Below are positions 1 to 8,012 of a stretch of 64,000 nucleotides of DNA, in pieces. The DNA lies in NCBI RefSeq assembly GCF_011398155.1, contig NZ_AP021888.1:248001-312000 (forward strand). The letters run 5' to 3'. The notes beneath the pieces are model-generated. The model ran no database searches and was not told where the DNA came from. It saw nothing but the letters and a program-made list of their open reading frames with translations. Position numbers and translations under genes: made by a program. Position 1 is the stretch's first letter; each line of letters opens with the position of its first letter. The DNA is from Thiosulfativibrio zosterae. Its GTDB lineage: Bacteria; Pseudomonadota; Gammaproteobacteria; Thiomicrospirales; Thiomicrospiraceae.

Positions 1-1005
1 AGTACGACCGATACGGTGCACATAAGATTCGTTGTCATAAGGAATGTCGTAGTTAATAACATGACTGATACGCTCAACATCTAAACCACGCGCTACCACA
101 TCGGTAGCGATTAAGATGTCTAACTTGCCAGATTTTAAATGGTCAACAATACGCTCGCGCTGGTTTTGCGCAATATCACCGTTTAAGGCAGCGGCGGCAT
201 AACCACGCGCTTCAAGTTTTTCAGCCAATTCAACGGTCGCAGTTTTGGTGCGCACGAACACAATAATCCCATCAAAGGTTTCGGCTTCTAAAATACGGGT
301 TAAAGCATCTAACTTGTGTAAGCCGCTCACTAACCAATATTTTTGGTCAATGGTGGTCGCCGTGGCCGTGGCTTGTTTGATGATAACTTCAGTTGGGTTT
401 TGCAAATAAGTGTTGGCAATGCGGTGCACTTCTTTTGGCATGGTCGCAGAGAACAAGGCAATCTGACGCGTCTTAGGCGTGTGCTTTAAAATCCACTCAA
501 CATCATCAATGAAGCCCATGCGTAGCATTTCGTCGGCTTCATCTAAGACCATTGCTTTCAACTGGTCTAATTTTAGAGTGCCTTTGGTGATGTGGTCCAT
601 CACTCGTCCAGGTGTCCCAACTACCACGTGAACGCCACGCTTTAGCGCACGAATTTGGGTGCTGTATTCTGAACCACCGTAAATCGGTAGTACATGCAAG
701 CCTTTGATATTACGAGAAAAAGTTTGGAAGGCTTCTGCAACCTGAATCGCCAATTCACGGGTAGGTGCTAGTACTAACACCTGTGGGTCTTGTTGGTTGA
801 TGTCAATCTTTGACAAAATCGGTAAGGCAAAAGCGGCGGTCTTACCGGTACCCGTTTGCGCCATACCCAATACATCGCCACCTTTTAATAAAACAGGAAT
901 GGCTTTTTCTTGGATAGGAGATGGGGTTTCGTAACCGATTTCTTCAAGTGTTTTTAATATGGCGTCAGACAGACCTAGATCTGAAAATTTGATCTCTGTA
1001 TTCAT
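1..1005 (-). CDS. deaD: DEAD-box RNA helicase, DeaD/CsdA type (3' end outside window)
   Basis: ATP-dependent RNA helicase acting on structured RNA, ribosome assembly intermediates and cold-stressed mRNA. My translation of the minus strand gives 335 open codons running off the left edge, so the C-terminal part is missing. Visible motifs in order are the Q-motif region (PSPIQ), Walker A (AQTGTGKT), PTRELA, GTPGR, DEAD (VLDEADEML), SAT (LFSATMP), ARGLD and HRIGR. The ATG at 1003-1005 is preceded by a good ribosome site (AAAGGA, about 5 nt upstream). DeaD rather than RhlE or SrmB is inferred from the N-terminal style and the long leader; the diagnostic RNA-binding tail is not in the window. A second DEAD-box gene, of RhlE type, lies at 49620. 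Confidence 0.9.
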   Translation of the reverse strand, partial: MNTEIKFSDLGLSDAILKTLEEIGYETPSPIQEKAIPVLLKGGDVLGMAQTGTGKTAAFALPILSKIDINQQDPQVLVLAPTRELAIQVAEAFQTFSRNIKGLHVLPIYGGSEYSTQIRALKRGVHVVVGTPGRVMDHITKGTLKLDQLKAMVLDEADEMLRMGFIDDVEWILKHTPKTRQIALFSATMPKEVHRIANTYLQNPTEVIIKQATATATTIDQKYWLVSGLHKLDALTRILEAETFDGIIVFVRTKTATVELAEKLEARGYAAAALNGDIAQNQRERIVDHLKSGKLDILIATDVVARGLDVERISHVINYDIPYDNESYVHRIGRT

Positions 1006-1262
1006 GGATATCCTTTTACTACAGTCGAGAGTTGCTGAATTTCAAATATGAAATTCTTGTGAGCAAATGCACGCCCGTATAGTCTCGTTTGTAACGAGGC
1101 GGAATCCCTTAGATATTACTAGAGTTTGCGAATAACAATGAATAACAGACAGGCAGGCATTTAGAAGTTGCGTATTGTACCGTAAATTAAAATAAATATC
1201 TGAATTTATTTAATTTTTTTATGCGGATATTAAAAACAGTGCAGATTTTTGGTTAAAAATGC
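1006..1262 (-). promoter_or_regulatory. Candidate deaD leader: two hairpins and a possible promoter
   Basis: Non-coding stretch upstream of the minus-strand helicase. It holds a perfect 8-bp inverted repeat (GAATTTCA / TGAAATTC, 1037-1056) about 30 nt upstream of the ATG. A second hairpin (CTCGTT / AACGAG, 1084-1098) follows. A possible minus-strand -10 box, TACAAT, lies at 1174-1179, without a convincing -35. Cold-shock DEAD-box helicase genes are known for long structured 5' leaders; that this one is regulatory is inference. Confidence 0.35.
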
Positions 1263-1293
1263 GCTAAAAATAACCAGGCCTGGTTGTTTTTGG
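1263..1293 (-). terminator. Terminator hairpin built on the ACCAGGCCTGGT palindrome
   Basis: A near-perfect palindrome with an A-tract on one side and a T-tract on the other lies 17 nt beyond the stop codon of the GGDEF-EAL gene at 1310. Its core ACCAGGCCTGGT is at 1273-1284. The A/T flanks make it look like a bidirectional intrinsic terminator. The whole 31-bp segment recurs exactly, in inverted orientation, inside the bioF coding sequence at 19642-19672. Confidence 0.75.
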
Positions 1294-1309
1294 CGATAAA
1301 TTTTGTCAG

Positions 1310-3418
1310 TTAAGCGATTTTGCTACTGACTTGTTGCGGTTTGATATAGCGCTCTTCAAAGTCAGCGGCGGGCAAGGGGCGACTGTAAAGGAAACCTTGT
1401 AACAATACTTGGTCATATTTTTGAGTTAAGAAATCTGATTGTGCTTGGGTTTCAACGCCTTCGGCGACAATTTTGAGGTTTTTGGTGCTGGCCAGTTGGA
1501 TGATAGAGTCAACAATGGCTTCGTCATCTGGATTGCCTGGCACTTGGGCGATAAAACTTTGGTCGATTTTGAGTTCGTGAATGGGCAGTTTTTGCAAATA
1601 ACTCAGTGATGAATAACCCGTGCCAAAGTCATCGATTGACACCTCAAATCCTAAACTCACTAGGTGTTGAATTTTTTGCAAAGCCAATTTTGAGTTGCGA
1701 ATCAACACCCCTTCGGTCAATTCAAGCGTGATGGTACGCGGGTCAACTTGGGTAAACTTCATTAGCCCAATAATCAGCTCAATAAAACTTTGTTCGTGGA
1801 ATTGAATTGGGCTAATGTTGATGGCGATGCGAATAGGGCGGTATTTTTTGTTCCAGGCTTTGGCCTGCAAAAAGGCTTTGTGCATCACCCATAAACCTAT
1901 TTTAATAATTTGACGGCCCTCTTCTGCCACGGGAATAAATTTGGCAGGAGATACAAACCCCAGCTCTGGGTGAAACCAGCGCAATAGGGTTTCGGCAGAA
2001 ATGGTTTCACCTGCTTTGTTCACTTGCGCTTGAAAATAAATCTGAAATTCATCATCAAGTTCAGAGTGGTTAAGCGCTTCTATGAGCTCTAATCGCTGTT
2101 TGGCTTCTTCAATGAGTGATTTTTCGAACAGATAAGTTTGATTGCCGCCGAGTTTTTTGGCTTCAGACATCGCCATATCCGCATAACTGATGATTTGGTC
2201 TGAACGACTTTGTAAGTGATCTTCTGCAGTGGGGAAAATACAAATGCCAATGCTGGCTGCACTGTGAATGGAATGTTGTTCAATTTTATAGCGACTGTCG
2301 ATGGCATCCAGCAATTTGCCACCAAACGCCAAAGCATCTTGAAAGGCGATGTCGCGGTCTTGTGTAGCGTTAGGACAAAGCACCATAAACTCATCGCCAC
2401 TGAGGCGCGCGAGGGTGGCTTTTTCGCCCACCAATGGCAGCAAGCGTTCTGCAACCTGAACCAGCAATTGGTCACCCGCATTATGACCGAAAGTATCATT
2501 GATGATTTTAAAACCATCCAGGTCTATAAAAAATAAAGTGCCAAAGGTTTGGTGTTGTTGGCAGTTTTCAAAGACGCGTTCAATGCGTTCTTGCAATAAA
2601 GTGCGATTGGCCAGGCCGGTGAGTTTATCGTAAAAGGCCAGTTGGTTGATTTCTGATTGGGCTTCAAGAATATCGGTGATGTCTTGTAAAACGCCAATAA
2701 TGTGTTCCACATTATTGGCTTCGTCCACCAGCATAGACAACGAAAGAATGGCACTAAAACGCGCTTCTTTGGACGCAAAAATTTGCACCTCTCCTGACCA
2801 GCTTTGTTCATCTAACAAGGCGCGCATAATGCTGTTAAATGGAACTTTAAAGGTGACTTGCTTTTGTAGCCAGTCAATATAAGTCATTTTTTGGAGTTGT
2901 TCTGCCGTGAGTCCGGTATAGGCGCAAAACGCATAGTTGGGTTGGGTGATTAAGCCTTGAGCATCGGTGATAAATTGCCCCGCGTAACTGGCATTCATGA
3001 GTTTTTGTTGGGCATCCAGTTGAATGTGGAGCGATAAATCTTGAATAACCAGAAGGGTGTGCTCAGTGTTATCTTGGGTTTTTAACAGGTGGCGTTGCAA
3101 CTGAATTGGTCGTCTGGACGAGCGATTGGGCATTTTTAGCCACAGGGTTTGGCTGGTTTCGTTGTGTGGATTGGCAAGCCAGTCTTGCAAGTTAAAGGCC
3201 AGTTCGCCTCTTTTATGGGTGCAGAGCCATAAAGGGTCTTGTAAAACATCGAGCGCTTGCTGAGGGTGCCAGTTAAAAAACGCAGGATTGGCGTGCAAAG
3301 GATGATAAGTTTCATCAAACAACACCATGGCTTCTTTCAGTGGAGCCAAAATCGCCGCTAAGTCACTTAAAGATGCGGGGCGTTTTGATAATAAGTTGTC
3401 GGTTGAAATACGATTCAA
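1310..3418 (-). CDS. PAS-GGDEF-EAL cyclic-di-GMP signalling protein
   Basis: Cytoplasmic protein of 702 residues predicted to make or break cyclic-di-GMP. An N-terminal PAS-like region (about 25-130) is followed by a second PAS/PAC (about 142-252), a GGDEF domain (about 260-435) and an EAL domain (about 445-690). The GGDEF signature is SGDEF (340-344), a variant sometimes still active; the usual RxxD inhibitory site just before it is absent (GEKA). EAL residues look intact: ETL at 476-478, NISP, LTEG, DDFGTGYSS at 596-604, KID and EGVE, so phosphodiesterase activity is likely. No membrane segments are seen. The start is TTG at 3416-3418 with only a weak upstream GGA; Met31 is an alternative. 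It is paralogous to the next gene upstream (3571-5709). Confidence 0.88.
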   Translation of the reverse strand: MNRISTDNLLSKRPASLSDLAAILAPLKEAMVLFDETYHPLHANPAFFNWHPQQALDVLQDPLWLCTHKRGELAFNLQDWLANPHNETSQTLWLKMPNRSSRRPIQLQRHLLKTQDNTEHTLLVIQDLSLHIQLDAQQKLMNASYAGQFITDAQGLITQPNYAFCAYTGLTAEQLQKMTYIDWLQKQVTFKVPFNSIMRALLDEQSWSGEVQIFASKEARFSAILSLSMLVDEANNVEHIIGVLQDITDILEAQSEINQLAFYDKLTGLANRTLLQERIERVFENCQQHQTFGTLFFIDLDGFKIINDTFGHNAGDQLLVQVAERLLPLVGEKATLARLSGDEFMVLCPNATQDRDIAFQDALAFGGKLLDAIDSRYKIEQHSIHSAASIGICIFPTAEDHLQSRSDQIISYADMAMSEAKKLGGNQTYLFEKSLIEEAKQRLELIEALNHSELDDEFQIYFQAQVNKAGETISAETLLRWFHPELGFVSPAKFIPVAEEGRQIIKIGLWVMHKAFLQAKAWNKKYRPIRIAINISPIQFHEQSFIELIIGLMKFTQVDPRTITLELTEGVLIRNSKLALQKIQHLVSLGFEVSIDDFGTGYSSLSYLQKLPIHELKIDQSFIAQVPGNPDDEAIVDSIIQLASTKNLKIVAEGVETQAQSDFLTQKYDQVLLQGFLYSRPLPAADFEERYIKPQQVSSKIA

Positions 3419-3570
3419 TCGAAAAATCCATTGTTAAGTAGAATTGCGAAAGCCTTTTGTTTAGTGGCTTGCAGCCGTGATGAGCGATTGCTATTTGAGC
3501 GTTATCATACGATAAGTTTTTAGGATAGAAAACCCATAAAGGTGCTTTTTGCATAAAAAAACGGGATTTT

Positions 3571-5709
3571 TTAGAGGGTTAAGAATTGCTTTTCAAATTC
3601 TTGGGCGGTTTCTGGGTGGCTGAAAAAATAACCTTGCATCAAAATGGCGCTTTGGTGGGCCTTGAAGAAGTCCACTTGGGCTTCTGTTTCCACGCCTTCG
3701 GCCACAATGGTGAGGTTTTTACTCTTGGCCAGTTGAATGATGGTTTCGATAATGGCGATGTCTTCTTCACTGCCAGGCAAGTGTTTCACAAAACTTTGGT
3801 CGATTTTAAGTTCGTGAATCGGCAGTTTTTGGAAATAACTTAAAGAAGAATAGCCGGTACCAAAATCGTCAATCGATAGTTGATAGCCCAATTGAGCTAA
3901 GGCTTTGATTTTGGTGAGGGCATCTTCGATATTGGAAATTAAGATACCTTCCGTCAGTTCGAGGGTAATGTGTTGTGGATTGACTTGCGTTTTGCGTTGT
4001 ATTTCTAAAATGCAGTCTACAAAAGTCGGCTCATGGAATTGAATCGGGCTGATATTGACCGACAAATGTACCGGCGTTGCACTTTTTTGATTCCATTGAT
4101 AGGTTTGGGTAAAGGCTTTTTCTAAAATCCATTGCCCGAGTTTAAGAATTTGCTTGGTGTCTTCTGCAATGCCAATAAATTGGTCGGGTCGAATGTTGCC
4201 CAAAATGGGGTGCTGCCAGCGAATCAGGGTTTCGGCACTGATTTGTTGGCTGTGATTGGCCACTTGTGCTTGATAAACCAAATAAAATTCTTGGTCGTAA
4301 TTGGCGTGCTTCAGGGCTTCTTCTATCTCGCGGCGGCGTAAAATCTTTTCGGTGAGTTCGGTTTGGTAAAAATACAGCTGGTTTTTGCCGCGTTGTTTGG
4401 CTTCGTACATGGCCAGGTCAGCACAGCTAATCAGATACTCTGGGGTTTCGTCCGCCGAACCCGGGATAATATGAATCCCCACGCTGCTGGCGTTGGGAAT
4501 AATGTGTTCTTCAATCAATAAATCTTGGTTGAGGGTTTGGATGATTTTACTGGCTAAGGTGAGCGCGTGTTGTGCCGCTAGGTCACGACTGAGCACTTTA
4601 TAGCGCGTTAAAATAATAAACTCATCACCGCTGATGCGCGCCACCAAGTCTTCAGCTCTGAGCAGCTCGGTCAGGGTGTTGGCCGTTTGTTTAAGTGCAG
4701 CATCGCCAACCGCATGGCCGTAAATATCGTTGATTTCTTTAAAGTTATCTAAGTCTAAATAAAGCAGGGCGCTATAGGTGTGATTGCGTTTGTGATGCAG
4801 CAGGTCTTTTTCAAGGTGTTCAATAAATAGGCGACGATTGGGCAGTCCAGTCAGGTCATCAAAATAGGCCAGACGTTCGACATTGGCTTGCGACTCTTTT
4901 ATATCGGTGATGTCTTGTAGCGTGCCCACATAGTGCTCGATGTTTTTATCATTGTCCATCAACATCGATAAACTTAAAACCGCATGGAAAGTGGTTTCTG
5001 GATTTGGGTGGATTTGAACTTCGCCACTCCATTTTTTGTCGAGTAGTAGGGATTTTAAAATGTCTTCAATTTGAATAGAGTCTTTGAGCGTGACCTGTTT
5101 TTTCATCCAATGAATGATGGTCATGCTATTGAGCTCGGTCGGTAACAAGCCCGTGTAAGCCGAAAAAGAAAAGTTGGGCTTGATGATATAGCCTTTTTCA
5201 TTGGTAATGAATTGCCCATCATAGCTATTAAAAGCCGCTTCAAGAATGCGATGTTGTTCATCGGAATGCGCATAGATGGTTTGATCGTAAACCACTAAGA
5301 GCAGCGCTTGAAAACTGCCGTCGGTATTGAGGATGGGTTTTGCCGATAATAAAACGGGAGTTGAGGGTTCTTCCGAGCAATTGGGTTTAACCCAAATATA
5401 AGTTTCTTTGGGGATGTTTTGCGCCGCATCGATCACTTGCTCGAGCCAGCGTTTCATATTGAATTTAATGGTGCGCTTTTTGTTTTTGAAAAACTCAAGA
5501 TCAACAAAAAACTCATCACTGTTTGGGTTAAAGCACATCAAGCTTTGTGCCGCATCATTTATGATTTGTAATGATAAGTGTTGGCTAAAAACCAAAATAC
5601 CATCGTGAAGCGCATTGATGATGTCACGCTTAAACTGACGCTCATTTTTCAGGCGTAGAATGGTGGACTTGAGTTCGGCTTCGAGAGTTGTGTTTTGCAT
5701 AATAGGCAT
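3571..5709 (-). CDS. PAS-GGDEF-EAL cyclic-di-GMP signalling protein (tandem paralogue)
   Basis: Protein of 712 residues with the same architecture as its downstream neighbour: N-terminal PAS-like region, PAS/PAC (about 150-260), GGDEF and EAL. The two share long stretches in the EAL half, for example the DDFGTGYSSLSY loop and HELKIDQSF, so they probably arose by tandem duplication. Here the SGDEF signature is preceded at the right spacing by RAED, a match to the RxxD product-inhibition site that the neighbour lacks. The EAL signature reads AETLIRW and the metal and catalytic residues appear intact. The start is ATG 5707-5709; an internal ATG at 5698-5700 is also possible. No clear terminator separates the pair (152-nt gap). 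Confidence 0.88.
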   Translation of the reverse strand: MPIMQNTTLEAELKSTILRLKNERQFKRDIINALHDGILVFSQHLSLQIINDAAQSLMCFNPNSDEFFVDLEFFKNKKRTIKFNMKRWLEQVIDAAQNIPKETYIWVKPNCSEEPSTPVLLSAKPILNTDGSFQALLLVVYDQTIYAHSDEQHRILEAAFNSYDGQFITNEKGYIIKPNFSFSAYTGLLPTELNSMTIIHWMKKQVTLKDSIQIEDILKSLLLDKKWSGEVQIHPNPETTFHAVLSLSMLMDNDKNIEHYVGTLQDITDIKESQANVERLAYFDDLTGLPNRRLFIEHLEKDLLHHKRNHTYSALLYLDLDNFKEINDIYGHAVGDAALKQTANTLTELLRAEDLVARISGDEFIILTRYKVLSRDLAAQHALTLASKIIQTLNQDLLIEEHIIPNASSVGIHIIPGSADETPEYLISCADLAMYEAKQRGKNQLYFYQTELTEKILRRREIEEALKHANYDQEFYLVYQAQVANHSQQISAETLIRWQHPILGNIRPDQFIGIAEDTKQILKLGQWILEKAFTQTYQWNQKSATPVHLSVNISPIQFHEPTFVDCILEIQRKTQVNPQHITLELTEGILISNIEDALTKIKALAQLGYQLSIDDFGTGYSSLSYFQKLPIHELKIDQSFVKHLPGSEEDIAIIETIIQLAKSKNLTIVAEGVETEAQVDFFKAHQSAILMQGYFFSHPETAQEFEKQFLTL

Positions 5710-5766
5710 TATTTTAGGCGAACTTTAACAAAATACCGCACAAAAAATATTTATAGTCAGTTTGCA

Positions 5767-7143
5767 TCAATATGAGTTGCTCTGTTGAGCGGGCAACCAA
5801 GTCGCCAATTCTGGCCAATAGGCGATTAAACAAAGCACTAATAGTTGAATACCAATAAAGGGCATCACGCCTAAATAAATATCTTTAGTTTTAACACCCT
5901 GTGGGGCAACGCCTCTTAAATAAAACAGTGCAAAACCAAAGGGTGGCGTTAAAAAAGCGGTTTGCAGATTAATAGCAATCATAATACCCAGCCAAATAGG
6001 GTCAATGCCCATCATCAGCAAAATGGGGGCGACAATCGGCACCACCACATAGGTGATTTCAATAAAGTCTAAAAAGAAACCCAGCACAAACATAAAGACC
6101 ATTACCAACAACATGGCGGTAAATACCCCACCCGGCAGGTCAGCTAATAAACCATGGATGAGGTCGTCACCCCCCAACCCTTTAAACACCAAAGAGAAAA
6201 AGGCGGCCCCAATGAAAATCATAAAAATCATACTGGTGACCATCAAGGTGTCACGCATCACTTGATTAAGTATGGCCAGATTTAAGCGGTTTTTTAAAGC
6301 CGCTAAAACCAGCGCGCCTAAAGCACCAATCGAAGCGGCTTCGGTGGGCGTGGCAAAGCCCCCTAAAATAGAACCCAAAACCAAAATAATTAACACCAAA
6401 GGGGGCAGTAAACTGCCCAGCACTCTTGTCCAAATGCCAGCGGGTATACTGGCGCTGGATAAGCCGGGTGCGGTTTCGGGTTTTAGCCAAGCCATGCCAA
6501 AGACATATAAAATATAAAATAAAACCAGCAACATACCCGGCAACAGCGCACCAATAAAAAGGTCGCCGACAGACAGAGTTTCGGGTGAAAAAATACCTTG
6601 ATTGAGTTGTGCCTGTTGGTAAGCCGAAGACAATACATCGCCCAATAAAATCAACACGATAGACGGTGGAATAATTTGCCCCAAAGTCCCTGAGGCGCAA
6701 ATGGTGCCGGTGGCGAGTTTAGGGCAATAGCCTTGCTTAATCATGGTTGGCAAAGCCAGTAATCCCATGGTGACCACCGTTGCGCCAACAATGCCGGTGC
6801 TGGCGGCTAAGAGTGCGCCCACCAAAATAACCGAAATCCCTAAGCCGCCTATAAAACCACGCATCACTTCATCCATGGTGGTTAAGAGTTGTTCGGCAAT
6901 TTTGGACTGCTCTAACATAATGCCCATAAACACAAATAAGGGCACAGCCAGCAGTGTGGTGTTGTTCATAATGCTGAAAATACGATTGGGCACACTGTTT
7001 AAAAACGCCATGTCAAACGCGCCAAAAAGGGTGGCACCCAGCGCGAATATTAAAGACACGCCTGATAGGGTAAAGGCGACCGGAAAGCCAAACATTAAGG
7101 CGATTAAAACAAGGGCAAATAAGCCAAGCGCAATGTATTCCAT
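5767..7143 (-). CDS. dctM: TRAP transporter large permease (DctM family)
   Basis: Large membrane subunit of a tripartite ATP-independent periplasmic transporter, which imports organic acids or similar solutes using an ion gradient. The 458 residues are almost entirely hydrophobic helices, with typical DctM stretches such as GFPVAFTLSG, VPLFVFMG and the helix-breaking PPSIVLI and LTPPFGFALFYLRG segments. ATG at 7141-7143 has an AGAGAAA ribosome site. It lies 19 nt after dctQ in one operon. The substrate cannot be read from the permease. No DctP-type binding-protein gene is adjacent. Confidence 0.92.
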   Translation of the reverse strand: MEYIALGLFALVLIALMFGFPVAFTLSGVSLIFALGATLFGAFDMAFLNSVPNRIFSIMNNTTLLAVPLFVFMGIMLEQSKIAEQLLTTMDEVMRGFIGGLGISVILVGALLAASTGIVGATVVTMGLLALPTMIKQGYCPKLATGTICASGTLGQIIPPSIVLILLGDVLSSAYQQAQLNQGIFSPETLSVGDLFIGALLPGMLLVLFYILYVFGMAWLKPETAPGLSSASIPAGIWTRVLGSLLPPLVLIILVLGSILGGFATPTEAASIGALGALVLAALKNRLNLAILNQVMRDTLMVTSMIFMIFIGAAFFSLVFKGLGGDDLIHGLLADLPGGVFTAMLLVMVFMFVLGFFLDFIEITYVVVPIVAPILLMMGIDPIWLGIMIAINLQTAFLTPPFGFALFYLRGVAPQGVKTKDIYLGVMPFIGIQLLVLCLIAYWPELATWLPAQQSNSY

Positions 7144-7162
7144 GGAGTTTCTCTGGGTTCTC

Positions 7163-7717
7163 TTAGAGTTTAGCCGAGCTGGCTTCTGGCGTTTCTGAAG
7201 GCGTGGGTGTTGAGTCGGTCAATTGCAAAGCCGATTCCGCTGCCAGCGTGAGGGCTTGCAAACTGACCAAAGCCGCCATGACTAAAATAACGGTTTTTAA
7301 CAAATACACAAACGGCAGTCCACCGGGTTCAGACGAGGTTTCGTGGATGCGCCAACTGACTTCAACATATTCCCAGCTGGCCCAAGCAATAAACAGCAAA
7401 GTCGGTAAGGCTAAAAACAGCGCGCCAATCAAATTGACCCAAGCCTTGCGCTTAGGCGACATGGTTTCATAAAACACATCCACCCGCACATGTTTATCTT
7501 GCTGTAACGCATAGCCCATGCCCAGCATAAATACCAGCGCATGGTTGTAAAGCACGGTTTCTTGTAGTGCAATCGCACCGGCATCAAACCCATAACGCAA
7601 AATGACCACGCTGGCCGATAACACAACCAAGCTGAGTAATCCCCAGGCGACAAAATGCCCCAGCATTTTTTGAAAACGATTTTGTTGATGGATAAAAAGC
7701 GTTAACCAAGTTTTCAT
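7163..7717 (-). CDS. dctQ: TRAP transporter small permease (DctQ family)
   Basis: Small four-helix membrane subunit (184 residues) that partners DctM. Hydrophobic helices lie at about 20-45, 55-75, 95-115 and 135-160. The conserved region around RVDVFYE, after the second helix, is typical of the family. Its ATG (7715-7717) overlaps the stop of the upstream lipoprotein gene by 4 nt (ATGA), so translation is probably coupled. The C-terminal tail is Ser/Thr/Pro-rich. Confidence 0.9.
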   Translation of the reverse strand: MKTWLTLFIHQQNRFQKMLGHFVAWGLLSLVVLSASVVILRYGFDAGAIALQETVLYNHALVFMLGMGYALQQDKHVRVDVFYETMSPKRKAWVNLIGALFLALPTLLFIAWASWEYVEVSWRIHETSSEPGGLPFVYLLKTVILVMAALVSLQALTLAAESALQLTDSTPTPSETPEASSAKL

Positions 7718-7908
7718 AAGCGGTCTTTCAGTTGAGGGCCGGTCGGCAAAGGGGTTTGTTTGACGCCACGCGCTTCTTGATTTTTGTCGGCGTTTTGGGC
7801 GCTGGGCGTGGCTTGTGAATGCGAGTCATCGTCTTGCGAACAGCTACTTAAGCTGAAGGCAATCGGCAATAAAATCAATAATAAGGTGTTTGTTAGACTT
7901 TTTTTCAT
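7714..7908 (-). CDS. Small predicted lipoprotein upstream of dctQ
   Basis: A 64-residue protein with a lipoprotein signal peptide (MKKSLTNTLLLILLPIAFS followed by lipobox LSSC). After the acylated Cys comes a short hydrophilic tail rich in Asp, Ser, Gln and Pro. ATG at 7906-7908 is chosen because it opens directly with the signal peptide; an in-frame TTG 36 nt upstream would put 12 residues in front of it. It overlaps dctQ by 4 nt, so it is part of the TRAP operon. No family is recognised. Small lipoproteins in this size range also occur beside lysA and similar genes, so the link with transport is only positional. Confidence 0.6.
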   Translation of the reverse strand: MKKSLTNTLLLILLPIAFSLSSCSQDDDSHSQATPSAQNADKNQEARGVKQTPLPTGPQLKDRL

Positions 7909-8012
7909 GAGGGTTATTCTGCAGACTTTTAATGGGATAAGCAAGCCTGATATGGGTTGAGAAAGGGAATTGTGTCATAATGATTTATTAAATTTTTGCC
8001 AGAGAGATTTGC

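Noticed and set aside
2216-2536. Plus-strand ORF of 106 codons inside the first GGDEF-EAL gene
   Set aside because: Antisense shadow without family resemblance or ribosome site.
6266-6700. Minus-strand ORF of 144 codons inside dctM
   Set aside because: Alternate frame of a well-supported permease gene; no ribosome site and no recognisable domain.
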